DNA of 64,000 nucleotides from Streptomyces curacoi (GCF_001513975.1 NZ_KQ947984.1:634226-698225); one strand, 5' to 3'. Numbered from the stretch's first letter, positions 26,038 through 34,922 are shown. Translations and numbers: made by a program. The notes: a model not told the origin generated them from the sequence alone.

Positions 26038-27664
26038 GCCCCGGCGCCCCCGCCTCCGTCACGAAGGACCCGGCCGTCGTGAGCGCCGCGCCGGGCGTGG
26101 TCACGTACGGCACCGTCTTGAAGTCGGCCCGCGCCAGCTCCCGCCCCAGGGCGACGGTCACGTAGCCGCGCCGCCCGTTGTAGAACTTCAGGTGGGGGTT
26201 GGCCTTCATGTACGTGTCCCAGTTGGCGGGCTTGTCGATGCCGTCCCGGCCGCTGGCGACCGAGGTGGCCGCGATCTCCGTGCCGAGGGTGGCGGAGTCG
26301 GGGTCGTCGAAGTCGTCCTTGATGTCGAAGCCGTACCCGACGTGCACGTCACCGGTGAGCACCATCAGGTTCTCGACACCGGCGGCCTTGGCCCCGTCGA
26401 GGATCCGGCGGCGGCAGGCGCGGTAGCCGTCCCAGGCGTCCATCGACACCCGTGACGGCGACGTGAGGTCGAACTTCCGCTGGGAGAAGATCACCTGCTG
26501 GGGTACGACGTTCCACAGCGCCGTCGAGGAGAGCCATCCGTCGAGCAGCCACTCCTCCTGGGCCGCGCCGGTCATCGTGCGCGCCGGGTCGTCGATGTCC
26601 GGACCCGGGACCTTCGCGCCGTCGCCGTACGCCTGGTTGGAGCGGTACTGCCGGGTGTCCAGCACGTCGAACTGCGCGAGCCGGCCCCAGTGCAGGCGCC
26701 GGTAGAGCCGCATGTCCGGGCCGGCGGGCTGCTGCCGGAGCCGCAGGGGCTGGTTCTCCCAGTAGGCGCGGTAGGCGGAGGCCCGGCGCAGCAGGAACTC
26801 CTCCGGCGGGACGCCGTTCTCGGGGGTGTCGTCGGCGTAGTTGTTCTCGGTCTCGTGGTCGTCCCAGGTGACGACGAAGGGGTGCGCGGCGTGCGCGGCC
26901 CTGAGGTCGGGGTCGGTCTTGTAGAGGGCGTAGCGCAGGCGGTAGTCCTCCAGGGTCGTCGTCTCGCGGTTGAAGAGCGCGGGCAGTGTGCGGTCGGTGT
27001 AGTGGCGGTAGCCGCCGACGGAGTTGACGGCGTACTCGTACAGGTAGTCGCCGAGGTGGAAGACGACGTCCACGTCGTCCTGCGCGAGATGGCGGTACGG
27101 CGTGTAGTAGCCGTCGGTGTACGCCTGGCAGGAGACGGCCGCCAGGGTGAGCGCGCTCGCCGGGCTGCCCTTCGCCGGGGCGGTGCGGGTGCGGCCCGTC
27201 TCGCTGTGCCAGGTGCCGGCGCGGAAGCGGTAGTAGAAGACGCGGTCCGCGTCGAGCTGGTCGACCTCGACATGGACCGTGTGGTGGAACTCCGGGTGTG
27301 CGGTGGCGGTGCCACGTCTGACGATCTTGCTGAACCGCTCGTCCTCGGCCAACTCCCAGTCGACGCTGACCCGTTCGGCGGGCAGTCCGCCGTCGGGCTC
27401 GAACGGGGCCGGGGCGAGGCGAGTCCACAGCAGGACGGAGTCGGGCAGCGGGTCGCCGGAGGCGACACCGAGCGTGAAGGGGTCGTCGGGGATCCGGCGG
27501 GCGTCGAGCCGGGCGGCGCTCGCCGCGCCCGCGGCCGGCAGGTGCACGGCGAAGGCGAGCGCGGCGGCGGCGCCGGTCAGGCTCAGAAAGCGGCGGCGGC
27601 CGATGTGGCGGGCGGCCGCTCTCAGTTCGGGGGCGTGCTGGGGCAGGTGTGTTGTGATTGTCAT
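26024..27664 (-). CDS. phoD: PhoD-family alkaline phosphatase/phosphodiesterase, Tat-exported
   Basis: A 546-residue secreted metallophosphatase that releases phosphate from phosphodiesters, including teichoic acids. The Tat signal reads [18 protein letters not shown]. Metal-binding motifs include [26 protein letters not shown] and [11 protein letters not shown], the PhoD set for calcium and iron. ATG at 27664 has GGGGAGGA upstream; longer frames start in the promoter. A PHO-box-like triple repeat about 80-110 bases upstream suggests PhoP control. Confidence 0.95.
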   Translation of the reverse strand: MTITTHLPQHAPELRAAARHIGRRRFLSLTGAAAALAFAVHLPAAGAASAARLDARRIPDDPFTLGVASGDPLPDSVLLWTRLAPAPFEPDGGLPAERVSVDWELAEDERFSKIVRRGTATAHPEFHHTVHVEVDQLDADRVFYYRFRAGTWHSETGRTRTAPAKGSPASALTLAAVSCQAYTDGYYTPYRHLAQDDVDVVFHLGDYLYEYAVNSVGGYRHYTDRTLPALFNRETTTLEDYRLRYALYKTDPDLRAAHAAHPFVVTWDDHETENNYADDTPENGVPPEEFLLRRASAYRAYWENQPLRLRQQPAGPDMRLYRRLHWGRLAQFDVLDTRQYRSNQAYGDGAKVPGPDIDDPARTMTGAAQEEWLLDGWLSSTALWNVVPQQVIFSQRKFDLTSPSRVSMDAWDGYRACRRRILDGAKAAGVENLMVLTGDVHVGYGFDIKDDFDDPDSATLGTEIAATSVASGRDGIDKPANWDTYMKANPHLKFYNGRRGYVTVALGRELARADFKTVPYVTTPGAALTTAGSFVTEAGAPGLKQA

Positions 27665-27742
27665 ACGGTCCTCCCCTGACCGATGGATGCATGAGCCATG
27701 GGAGCGGTCGGGGACGACACTCGCTTGGCGCGTACACAACAC

Positions 27743-27775
27743 CCAGATGGCGGACGGATGAGTTCCGAATGGCGG
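27743..27775 (-). promoter_or_regulatory. PHO-box-like 11-base direct repeats upstream of phoD
   Basis: On the + strand three 11-mers abut: CCAGATGGCGG, ACGGATGAGTT and CCGAATGGCGG. On the phoD strand the shared core is CATYYGG or CATCCG every 11 bases, resembling the Streptomyces PhoP direct-repeat unit (GTTCAYYYRGC). The match is degenerate at the first two positions. Location upstream of phoD is what a PHO box predicts. Confidence 0.4.
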
Positions 27776-27798
27776 ACCCTCCCGTACGCTGCGACCCC

Positions 27799-28563
27799 AT
27801 GGACGACACGCAAAGGGACACGAGGATCGCCGTGGTGACCGGCGCGGGCTCCGGCATCGGCCGTGCGGTCGCCGTGGAGCTGCTGCGCGCGGGCTGGTCG
27901 GTGGCGCTGGCGGGACGGCGCATCGAGACGCTGGAGGAGACGGCGGGGCTCGTACCCGGCGGCGCCGCGCTCGCCGTACGGACGGACGTGTCACGGCCGG
28001 AGGACGTGGCCGCTCTATTTGCCACCACGGTGGAGCGGTTCGGGCGACTCGACCTGCTGTTCAACAACGCGGGCACGTTCGGGCCGGGCGGGGTGCCGGT
28101 CGAGGAACTGTCGTACGACGCCTGGCGGCATGTGGTGGACACCAACCTCAACGGGGCGTTCCTGTGCGCGCAGGCGGCGTACCGGCAGATGAAGGAGCAG
28201 GACCCGCAGGGCGGCCGGATCATCAACAACGGCTCGATCTCGGCGCACACGCCCCGCCCGCACTCGGTGGCCTACACCGCGACCAAGCACGCGCTGACCG
28301 GCCTGACCAAGTCGCTGTCGCTGGACGGGCGGCCCTACCGCATCGCCGTCGGCCAGATCGACATCGGCAACGCGGCGACCGACATGACGTCCCGCATGCA
28401 GACGGGCGCCCTGCAGGCCAACGGCTCGGTGGTGCCCGAGCCCGTGATGGACGTGGCCGACGTGGCGCGGACCGTGCGGCACATGGCGGAGCTGCCGCTG
28501 GAGGCGAACGTGCAGTTCGCGACGGTGCTGGCGACGGCGATGCCGTACGTGGGGCGCGGCTGA
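27799..28563 (+). CDS. Short-chain dehydrogenase/reductase (SDR)
   Basis: A 254-residue classical SDR. The cofactor loop is [14 protein letters not shown], the structural motif LLFNNAG, and the catalytic residues are Ser in NNGSISAHT and the YTATK (YxxxK) pair. AGRRIETL after beta-2 has an arginine favouring NADP. ATG at 27799 is chosen by alignment to the family; in-frame ATG at 27769 would extend it into the PHO-like repeats. It is divergent from phoD. Substrate unknown. Confidence 0.93.
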   Translation: MDDTQRDTRIAVVTGAGSGIGRAVAVELLRAGWSVALAGRRIETLEETAGLVPGGAALAVRTDVSRPEDVAALFATTVERFGRLDLLFNNAGTFGPGGVPVEELSYDAWRHVVDTNLNGAFLCAQAAYRQMKEQDPQGGRIINNGSISAHTPRPHSVAYTATKHALTGLTKSLSLDGRPYRIAVGQIDIGNAATDMTSRMQTGALQANGSVVPEPVMDVADVARTVRHMAELPLEANVQFATVLATAMPYVGRG

Positions 28564-28592
28564 GCCAGCCGCGGCACCTCACCGCCTCCACA

Positions 28593-28621
28593 ACTTGCAC
28601 AAGTGGAATTCAAAGTTCCAC
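28593..28621. promoter_or_regulatory. Two abutting palindromes, possible operator
   Basis: ACTTGCACAAGT (28593-28604) is a 5+2+5 palindrome and GTGGAATTCAAAGTTCCAC (28603-28621) a 6+7+6 palindrome; they share two bases. Neither is explained by the upstream SDR gene, which ends at 28563. AT content is high for this genome, which suggests a binding site or promoter. Confidence 0.45.
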
Positions 28622-28718
28622 TACATCGCGGCCGGTGGGCGGCTTATGCTCGGATGCACCTGCACCAGAGCTTCACATGTGGAGCAGTGGGCTTCCGTCG
28701 GCCACACCGAGGGGGGAC

Positions 28719-28800
28719 GCGGCAGCCGTTCCACGACACCGGGTGGGGGGACCTCGCGTGGGACCGCGAGGTGCACACCGGTGCGTGGAACGGCTGCCGC
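28719..28800. other. Strong 82-base hairpin, candidate structured RNA or bidirectional terminator
   Basis: A perfect 17-base outer stem (28719-28735 with 28784-28800) encloses an ACCGG/CCGGT pairing and an inner eight-base stem ACCTCGCG/CGCGAGGT (28751-28758 with 28765-28772; loop TGGGAC). It lies in the 286 bases between the convergent SDR and SnoaL genes. A 79-codon frame (GTG 28603 to 28842) spans it but has no ribosome site and no recognisable product. Confidence 0.6.
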
Positions 28801-28849
28801 GTGGGCATGAGGGCGGTGCTCAACGACCTCCTCGGCCCCTGAAATGCGA

Positions 28850-29176
28850 TTAAGCCTGGCCGGTCTCGAAACGGGAGATCCTGCCGTCGTCCTCGACCTC
28901 GAAGTGCCACCGGGTGCGCATCTCGCCCCAGGTGTCGTTGCGGTAGGACGCGAGGAGGTCGCGGCCGTTGTTCGACTCGTTGTCGACCTCCAGGTGACCG
29001 TGCGAGGTGAAGATCTCCCGGTCGATCCAGTCGGTGAGGTCGCGGTCGGTGCCGTCGTCCGCCATGGTCGCGCCGGGCGCGAGGATCTTCATGAAGCCCT
29101 CGCGGTCATGGGCGTTGACGGCGGTGACGAAGGCGCGGACGGACGGGTCGCTGAGTCTGGACGTCTGAATCGTCAT
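28850..29176 (-). CDS. SnoaL/NTF2-like protein
   Basis: A 108-residue protein of the NTF2 cone fold. The opening SVRAFVTAVNAHDREGFMKILAPGA (read in parts) is the standard helix-helix-strand of SnoaL-like domains, and the end WHFEVEDDGRISRFETGQA (19 residues) supplies the last strands. Such proteins are small cyclases, isomerases or ligand binders; the pocket residues here do not settle which. ATG at 29176 fits the family start. It converges on the hairpin at 28719. Confidence 0.85.
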   Translation of the reverse strand: MTIQTSRLSDPSVRAFVTAVNAHDREGFMKILAPGATMADDGTDRDLTDWIDREIFTSHGHLEVDNESNNGRDLLASYRNDTWGEMRTRWHFEVEDDGRISRFETGQA

Positions 29177-29308
29177 ACCGGTCAGCGTCACATCGCCCCC
29201 GACGCCCCGCCACCCGAACGGCGGCCAGGGCAGGCCGGGCGGGTGTCGTCGGTGCGACGGTGGATACGCGGAGGGGATCTGATCCTGCTGTCTGTTCCGG
29301 GAGCCACC

Positions 29309-29878
29309 GTGAGTGCTTACGACCGACGTGATCTGGGCCTGCTGTTGCTCCGGCTGGGTACCGGCGGGGTGCTGGCCGCACACGGCACACAGAAGCTGTT
29401 CGGCTGGTTCGGCGGACACGGCATCGAGGGGACCGGCCAGTTCATGGAATCGGTCGGCTACCAGCCCGGCAAGGTCAGCGCGACGGCCGCGGGCCTGGCG
29501 GAGGCCGGTGGCGGCACGCTGCTCGCGCTGGGCCTGGCGACACCGGCGGCGGGTGCGGCGGCGGCCGGCGGGATGGCGGGAGCGGCCACCGTGCACGCCC
29601 CGAACGGCTTCTTCAACCAGGAGGGCGGCTACGAGTACGCGGCCACCCTCGGCCTCGCCGCGACGGGCCTCGCGATCGCGGGCCCCGGCCGCCTCTCCCT
29701 CGACCACGCCCTCGGCCATGTCTTCGACCGCGGCTGGATGGTTCCCACGGCCCTCGCGGCGACGGCCGCGGTGACCGCGCTGGTCGTGGGGGCACGGAAC
29801 AAGCGGCTGGACAGGGCCGAGAAGGAGGAGGCGGCGGAGGAGCAGTTCGACGAGCAAGAGGCTCTGTTCGGGGAGTAG
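29309..29878 (+). CDS. DoxX-family membrane protein
   Basis: A 189-residue protein with four hydrophobic segments. The DoxX pattern is seen in LGLLLLRLGTGGVLAAHGTQKLFGWFGGHG (read in parts), with the basic HGxQKLFGW motif after helix 1, and in EAGGGTLLALGLATPA. The C-terminus is highly acidic. GTG at 29309 has GGGAG six bases upstream. Family members are linked to thiosulfate:quinone reduction or redox stress in mycobacteria; the role here is inferred. The last codons and stop are duplicated just after the gene. Confidence 0.88.
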   Translation: MSAYDRRDLGLLLLRLGTGGVLAAHGTQKLFGWFGGHGIEGTGQFMESVGYQPGKVSATAAGLAEAGGGTLLALGLATPAAGAAAAGGMAGAATVHAPNGFFNQEGGYEYAATLGLAATGLAIAGPGRLSLDHALGHVFDRGWMVPTALAATAAVTALVVGARNKRLDRAEKEEAAEEQFDEQEALFGE

Positions 29879-29901
29879 GAGCCGGGTTCGGGGAGTAGGA
29901 G
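29866..29901 (+). repeat. 20-base duplication of the doxX stop region
   Basis: GTTCGGGGAGTAGGAG occurs at 29866-29881, where it includes the TAG stop, and again at 29886-29901. The period is 20 bases. Confidence 0.8.
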
Positions 29902-29965
29902 GCTTCGCGCGGGGAGTCAGGACGGCTCCTCCGCCGAGTGGGCGGCTGTGTGCCAGGCTGCCCGC

Positions 29966-30355
29966 ATGACTCAACAGGCCGCCCCCTCCGCCGACACCGA
30001 CACCGACACCGACACCGCGACCACCGCCGCGACCTCCGCCGACCTGTGGGCGTCCATCGACGACCTGTGCGCCTGGCTCGACACCAACCGGCCGACCGGC
30101 GGCGAGGAGGGCATGCTGCTGCGCATGCTGAAGCTGTCCGAGGAGGTCGGCGAGGTCGCCGAGGCGGTGATCGGGGCGACCGGGCAGAACCCGCGCAAGG
30201 GCGTCACCCACACGTGGGAGGACGTCCAGGGCGAGCTGTGCGACGTGGTGATCACCGCACTCGTCGCCCTGCGGACGCTGACCCCCGACACCCGTGAGGT
30301 CTTCACCCGGCATCTGGCCCGGGTGAAGGAGCGCTCACTGGGTTCGGTGTCCTGA
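29966..30355 (+). CDS. MazG-like nucleotide pyrophosphohydrolase
   Basis: A 129-residue all-alpha NTP pyrophosphatase-like protein. The EExxE motif appears in LKLSEEVGEVAEAVIG and the second acidic helix as ELCDVVITALVAL (ExxD), the magnesium ligands of the MazG superfamily. The N-terminus carries DTDTDTD encoded by a six-base microsatellite. ATG at 29966 is the likely start. The protein probably hydrolyses abnormal or excess nucleotides. Its 3' end overlaps the convergent SMP-30 gene by 53 bases. Confidence 0.88.
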   Translation: MTQQAAPSADTDTDTDTATTAATSADLWASIDDLCAWLDTNRPTGGEEGMLLRMLKLSEEVGEVAEAVIGATGQNPRKGVTHTWEDVQGELCDVVITALVALRTLTPDTREVFTRHLARVKERSLGSVS

Positions 30356-31979
30356 CGGGCCGCCTCAGCCTCAGCACGGTCCCCTCACCGTTCGCCGACA
30401 GCAGCAGCGTGCCGTCCGGGGCCGGCGCCAGTCCCGCGAACCGGCGGGCCATGCCCGGCATCCCGTTCGCGAAGAGGGCGGGTTCCGTACGCGGTACGGC
30501 TCCGGGCGGCGGCCCGACCGGCAGGTCCTCGGCGTCGGTGCGGATCTCCCCCGTCGTCAGGGACACCGCGCGCAGCCTGCGCCGCCCCGTCTCCACCGTG
30601 AACAGCTCGTCGCCGAGGACCGCGAGGCCCTGCGGCCCGTCCAGCCCGTCCACCACGACCGACGGCGGCCCGTCCGCCTCGATCCGCAGCACCGCGCCGC
30701 GCCGCTCGTCGGTGACGTAACAGCGTCCCTCGGCGTCGAAGGCCACGTCCACGGGCTGCTGGAGCCCGTCGGCGAGCACGGTGAGGGCATCGTTCGCGTC
30801 GACGGCCACGACCCGCCCGGCGTCCGACTCGGCGACGACCAGCGAGCCGTCCGGCGCGACCGTGATGCCGAGCGGCCGCCGCAGTCCGCCGGCCCGTTCC
30901 CGCGTGGTCCCGGCCCGCAGGTCGTACGTCTGGACCTGGCCGAACTGCGAGGTGAGGTGCAGGAGTTCGCCGTCGGCCGCGATGCCGTGCGAGAAGTGCA
31001 GCAGGGAGTGGGTGGTGACGGTGCCCTCCCGAGAGGGCTCTGGGGTCGCGATCCGGTAGTGGTCGGCGGCGTACACCCTGCCGCCGAGGTCGATGGTCAC
31101 GCCGTACGGTCCGTCGAGTCCGCGCGGCACGATCTCGCGGGTCCGCCCGTCGGGGTGCAGCTCGGTGACGCCGCCGCTGGCGTAGCTGGAGACGAACATG
31201 CGGTTCCCGGCGTCGAAGGCCGCGTTGTCCAGCCCGACGACCCCGCTGGTGACCAGCGTCCGCGAGCCGCTGCCGTGCAGGTCGATACGGGTGACGATGC
31301 CCTCCGGGCCCCGGGACAGGACGTGCAGCACCCCGCCCTGGTCGAACCGTACGGCGACCGGCTGGTGGACGTCGTCCGCGACCACCTCGGGCGTCCCCCC
31401 GTCCGGCGGGATCCGCCAGACCTGGCCGGTCAGCAGGGGGTTCTGGCCGCTCATCATGTGCGGGTAGTAGAGGTAGCCGTCCGGGCCGCGCTGCATCGCG
31501 TTGCCCAGGGCGAGCCCTTCGGTGAGGACCACCGGGTCGCGGCCGTCGGGGAAGAGCTCCAGCAGCCGGCCGTCGGGCTTCATCTCGTTGACGAACAGCC
31601 GGTCGCCGACGCAGGTGATGCCGTTGGGGTTGGCCACCTCCCCGGAGACGAGCGTGTACTCCCCCTGCGGGCTGCGCCGCCACACCCGCCCCGGCACCAG
31701 GTCGGCGATGTACATCGAGCCGTCCGCGCCGAAGGCCAGGTCGTCCGGCGACTGCACGGGACCGTCCATCGGCACGACCACCTCGACGTCCCCGGTGCCC
31801 GGGTCGACAGCGCTGATCTGCCCGGCGAGGAACTGGGCGACGTACAGCCGCCCGTCCGGCCCGAACGCGACGCCGTTCGAACCCCACAGCCGATTGGGCG
31901 GGTTGAGCCGCTCGACCGCCCACCGGGCACTGCCGGCCTGCCGTTCGCCGGTCGCGTCGTACCTGCTCGTCCGCCCCAT
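30303..31979 (-). CDS. SMP-30/gluconolactonase-like double beta-propeller protein
   Basis: A 558-residue protein made of NHL/SMP-30-type blades, about twelve in two propellers (repeats such as GVAFGPDGRLYVAQF, DLAFGADGSMYIADL, GITVAPDGSLVVAES, DVAFDAEGRCYVTDE). The blades resemble lactonases and strictosidine-synthase-like proteins. It has no signal peptide. ATG at 31979 has GAGGGG upstream; a GTG at 31988 overlaps the monooxygenase stop (GTGA). It follows the Baeyer-Villiger monooxygenase directly, so a lactone made by that enzyme is an attractive substrate. That link is inference. Confidence 0.85.
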   Translation of the reverse strand: MGRTSRYDATGERQAGSARWAVERLNPPNRLWGSNGVAFGPDGRLYVAQFLAGQISAVDPGTGDVEVVVPMDGPVQSPDDLAFGADGSMYIADLVPGRVWRRSPQGEYTLVSGEVANPNGITCVGDRLFVNEMKPDGRLLELFPDGRDPVVLTEGLALGNAMQRGPDGYLYYPHMMSGQNPLLTGQVWRIPPDGGTPEVVADDVHQPVAVRFDQGGVLHVLSRGPEGIVTRIDLHGSGSRTLVTSGVVGLDNAAFDAGNRMFVSSYASGGVTELHPDGRTREIVPRGLDGPYGVTIDLGGRVYAADHYRIATPEPSREGTVTTHSLLHFSHGIAADGELLHLTSQFGQVQTYDLRAGTTRERAGGLRRPLGITVAPDGSLVVAESDAGRVVAVDANDALTVLADGLQQPVDVAFDAEGRCYVTDERRGAVLRIEADGPPSVVVDGLDGPQGLAVLGDELFTVETGRRRLRAVSLTTGEIRTDAEDLPVGPPPGAVPRTEPALFANGMPGMARRFAGLAPAPDGTLLLSANGEGTVLRLRRPVRTPNPVSAPSPGPDAG

Positions 31980-31984
31980 GCCCG

Positions 31985-33931
31985 TCACCCCTCGCCCTCC
32001 GCCAGCACGTCCCGCATGCCGCCCTCCGCACGCCAGCGCCGCAGCAGTTCGTGGAAGGCGACCGGTCCGTCGCCGTACGCCTCGCTGCGCTCCCTGGGGC
32101 TGCCCTCGTTGTTGTAGTAGCCGGGGGTGCACTCGGCCTGGAACTTGTGGAGGTCGGCCGCCTTCCGGCGGATCGTCGCCACCCAGGCGTCCTGGGCCTC
32201 GGCGGTCGGCTCGACGTACCGGGACTGCCGCTTGCGCGCCTCGGCGACGATCTCGGCGACGTGCGTGGCCTGCTCGTCGAGGATGTGGACGTAGTTGACG
32301 GAGGCGGCGTTCTGCAGCGAGCCGAGCAGGAAGAGGTTGGGGAAGCCGCGGGTGGTGAACCCGTGCAGGGTCTTGAGGCCCTTGGTCATCCAGGTCTCCA
32401 GCAGACCGGCGCCGCCCCGCCCGTACACCGGGAGCCTCCCGGACAGTACGCCCGACCTGCCGACGTCGAAGCCGGTCGCGAAGATGATGCAGTCGACCTC
32501 GTACTCCGTCCCGCCGACCACGACGGCGTTCTCCGTAATCCGCTCCACGCCGTGGGTGTCGGCGGTGTCGACCAGGGTGACGCCCGGCCGGTTGAAGGTC
32601 TGCAGGTAGGTGTCGCTGAACGTGGGCCGCTTGCACATGTAGCGGTACCAGGGCTTGAGCTTCTCGGCGGTCTCCGGGTCCTCGACGATGGCCTCGACAC
32701 GGGCGCGCAGCTCGTTCATCTTCTGGAAGTCGGCGATCTCGTAGGCGAGTTCTCGCTCCTCGGCCGGGACGTCCGCGTAGGCGTTGGTCGGGATGAGCTT
32801 CTCCTGGAGCCGGGCGGTGGACGTCCAGCCGTCGTTCACCAAATCCTCGCCGGTACGGACGCCGGTGACGACCTTCAGGAAGTTGTCCCGGCGCTCCCGC
32901 TGCCAGCCGGGTTCCAGACAGTTCGCCCACTGCGGGTCGGTGGGCCGGTTGCCGCGCACGTCGACGGAGGACGGGGTGCGCTGGAAGACGTACACCTGCG
33001 CCGCGTCGGCCCCGAGGTGCGGCACGACCTGGATGGCGGTGGCGCCGGTGCCGATGAGGGCGACGCGCTTGTCGGCCAGCTTGTGCAGGCCGCCGTTCGC
33101 GTCACCTCCCGTGTAGGCGTAGTCCCAGCGGCTGGTGTGGAAGGTGTGCCCGCGGAAGGTCTCGATGCCCGGGATGCCGGGGAGTTTGGCCTCGCTGAGC
33201 GTGCCGCCGGCGACGACGACATAGCGCGCCCGCATCTCGTCGCCGCGATCGGTGCGGACCACCCACTCCGACTCGCCGTCGTCCCAGCGGAGCTCGGTGA
33301 CCTGGGTCTGGAAGCAGGCGTGGTCGTACAGGCCGAAGCGGCGGGCGATGGCCTGCGCGTGCTCGCGGATCTCCTCGCCCGGCGCGTACTTCCACTTCGG
33401 GACGTAGCCGAGCTCTTCGAGCAGCGGCAGATAGACGTACGACTCGATGTCGCAGTGGATGCCCGGGTACCGGTTCCAGTACCAGGTCCCGCCGAAGTCC
33501 CCGCCCTTCTCGATCACCCGGATCTCCTGGACGCCCGCCTGCCGCAGCCGCGCCCCGGCGAGCAGCCCGCCGAACCCGCCACCGACGACCACCGCCTCGA
33601 CCCGGTCGTGCAGCGGCTCGCGGGTGAACTCCGGGTCGGCGTACGGGTCGGCGTCGTACGCGCCGAACTCCCCGGCGAGCTGCCGGTACTGCGCGCTGCC
33701 GTCGGGCCGGATCCGGCGGTCGCGCTCGGCGCGGTATCTGGCGCGCAGGGCTTCGGGGTCGAAGTCCAGTTCCTGGGCCGGGTCCTGCTTCAGACTCTTC
33801 GGCAGGTCCCGTTTCAGGTCCTCGGCCAGGTCCCGTTCCAGTTCCTTCGTCAGTTCCTTCGTCAGTTCCTTCGTCAGGTCCTTCGTCAGGTCCTTCGTCA
33901 GGTCCTTCGTCAGATCCTGCGGCTCGGGCAT
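31985..33931 (-). CDS. Flavin-containing Baeyer-Villiger-type monooxygenase
   Basis: A 648-residue FAD/NADPH enzyme that inserts oxygen next to a carbonyl. The FAD loop is VVVGGGFGGLLAGARL, the NADPH loop ALIGTGATAIQ, and the BVMO fingerprint FxGxxxHxxxW is FRGHTFHTSRWD. The catalytic core resembles cyclohexanone/steroid-type BVMOs. The first 50 residues are unusual: LTKD/LTKE repeats encoded by a 12-base minisatellite, then more Leu/Asp/Glu helix before the normal start region FDPEALRARYRAERDRR. Overlap with the SMP-30-like gene suggests an oxidation-then-hydrolysis pair. No ketone can be named. Confidence 0.94.
   Translation of the reverse strand: MPEPQDLTKDLTKDLTKDLTKELTKELTKELERDLAEDLKRDLPKSLKQDPAQELDFDPEALRARYRAERDRRIRPDGSAQYRQLAGEFGAYDADPYADPEFTREPLHDRVEAVVVGGGFGGLLAGARLRQAGVQEIRVIEKGGDFGGTWYWNRYPGIHCDIESYVYLPLLEELGYVPKWKYAPGEEIREHAQAIARRFGLYDHACFQTQVTELRWDDGESEWVVRTDRGDEMRARYVVVAGGTLSEAKLPGIPGIETFRGHTFHTSRWDYAYTGGDANGGLHKLADKRVALIGTGATAIQVVPHLGADAAQVYVFQRTPSSVDVRGNRPTDPQWANCLEPGWQRERRDNFLKVVTGVRTGEDLVNDGWTSTARLQEKLIPTNAYADVPAEERELAYEIADFQKMNELRARVEAIVEDPETAEKLKPWYRYMCKRPTFSDTYLQTFNRPGVTLVDTADTHGVERITENAVVVGGTEYEVDCIIFATGFDVGRSGVLSGRLPVYGRGGAGLLETWMTKGLKTLHGFTTRGFPNLFLLGSLQNAASVNYVHILDEQATHVAEIVAEARKRQSRYVEPTAEAQDAWVATIRRKAADLHKFQAECTPGYYNNEGSPRERSEAYGDGPVAFHELLRRWRAEGGMRDVLAEGEG
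33841..33912 (-). repeat. 12-base minisatellite in the monooxygenase N-terminus
   Basis: Six tandem copies of GTTCCTTCGTCA or GGTCCTTCGTCA on the + strand, read on the minus strand as alternating TKEL and TKDL units. Copy number is in frame, so expansion or loss would change protein length without a frameshift. Confidence 0.95.
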
Positions 33932-34095
33932 GGGCGGCTCTCCTCGGTCGCGGGGCCGGCCGTGGAAGGGCCGGGACAGGGGAAGTCGGGCCCAGTACAG
34001 CGAACCGGGCTGACAGCTCCCAGACATATCCCGGACACCTGATCGATGTGGTCCAGGACACAAGCGGCTGACGGAGGGGGCCGGCCGCGGCAGCC

Positions 34096-34818
34096 CTACG
34101 GCCGTGTCGCTCGGCCCAGCCAGTAGCCGAAGCCCCGCCGGGTGTGGATGAGCGCCGCCTGCTCCCCGTTCACCTTGCGCCGCAGCCGCGACACGAGCCG
34201 CTCGACCGCGCCGTCGGTCGGCGGGTCGTCCCAGACGTGCCGCCCGATCTGCTCCTTGGACAGCACGCGTTCGGCGTTCAGCAGCAGGCAGCGCAGCAGG
34301 CGGTACTCCGCGGGCGTGAGCTCGATGGTGCGCTCGCCGCGCCGCGCCCGGCGGGTGGCGTCGTCCAGCACCAGGTCGCCGTGGCGCAGGGCTCCGTCCC
34401 ATCCGGCGGGCGCGTTGCCTCGTACCAACTGCCGGGCCCGCGCGAGGACTTCGGCCACCCGGCCCGGCGCCCGGCTCGTCGGTCCGTCGCCGCCGGGGCC
34501 GTCCCCGCCGGGGCCGCCACCCCCGGGCATGCTGCCCAGGAACTCGCCGCCGCCGGTGAGGAGCAGTACGGCAGGACGGCCTGGGGCGAGGAAACAAGGG
34601 CAGCTCTTGAGCTCCGCCACATCCGGCAGGGTCACGTCGAGGATGACCAGATCGAACCGGCGCCCGGTGAGCAGGACGGCCGCCTCGGTGGCGCAGTCGA
34701 CCACGACGGCCCGGTGGCCGGCGAGCTCCAGCATCGCGGAGAGCGGCTCGGACGTATGGGGATCACCGACGACGAGCAGGACATCCGGTACCGCGTCGGT
34801 CGACGGCGGCTTCGGCAT
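34096..34818 (-). CDS. Atypical OmpR/PhoB-family response regulator
   Basis: A 240-residue protein. The receiver keeps the phosphoacceptor Asp in LVILDVTLPD and the Thr in VLLLTGGG, but the usual double acidic start is GD, and the conserved beta-5 lysine is missing, replaced by a Gly/Pro insert (MPGGGGPGGDGPGGDGP). The C-terminal winged helix is normal: ELTPAEYRLLRCLLLN and VERLVSRLRRKV near residues 165-230. No histidine kinase gene is adjacent, so it is an orphan likely controlled without standard phosphorylation. It is divergent from the lytic transglycosylase gene. Confidence 0.88.
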   Translation of the reverse strand: MPKPPSTDAVPDVLLVVGDPHTSEPLSAMLELAGHRAVVVDCATEAAVLLTGRRFDLVILDVTLPDVAELKSCPCFLAPGRPAVLLLTGGGEFLGSMPGGGGPGGDGPGGDGPTSRAPGRVAEVLARARQLVRGNAPAGWDGALRHGDLVLDDATRRARRGERTIELTPAEYRLLRCLLLNAERVLSKEQIGRHVWDDPPTDGAVERLVSRLRRKVNGEQAALIHTRRGFGYWLGRATRP

Positions 34819-34922
34819 ACGGCCACTCTACCTGCGGGTTGCGTGAGGCAAGTAAACACCGGCGAGGTCCCGCCACAGCCGGAGCAAACCCATGCGACGG
34901 ACGCGCCGCCCTCCCCCGTAGA

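Noticed and set aside
28603-28842. A 79-codon + strand frame beginning GTG over the structured gap.
   Set aside because: No ribosome binding site, start inside a palindrome, no recognisable motif, and the frame is largely made of the hairpin arms. Kept only as context for the structured element.
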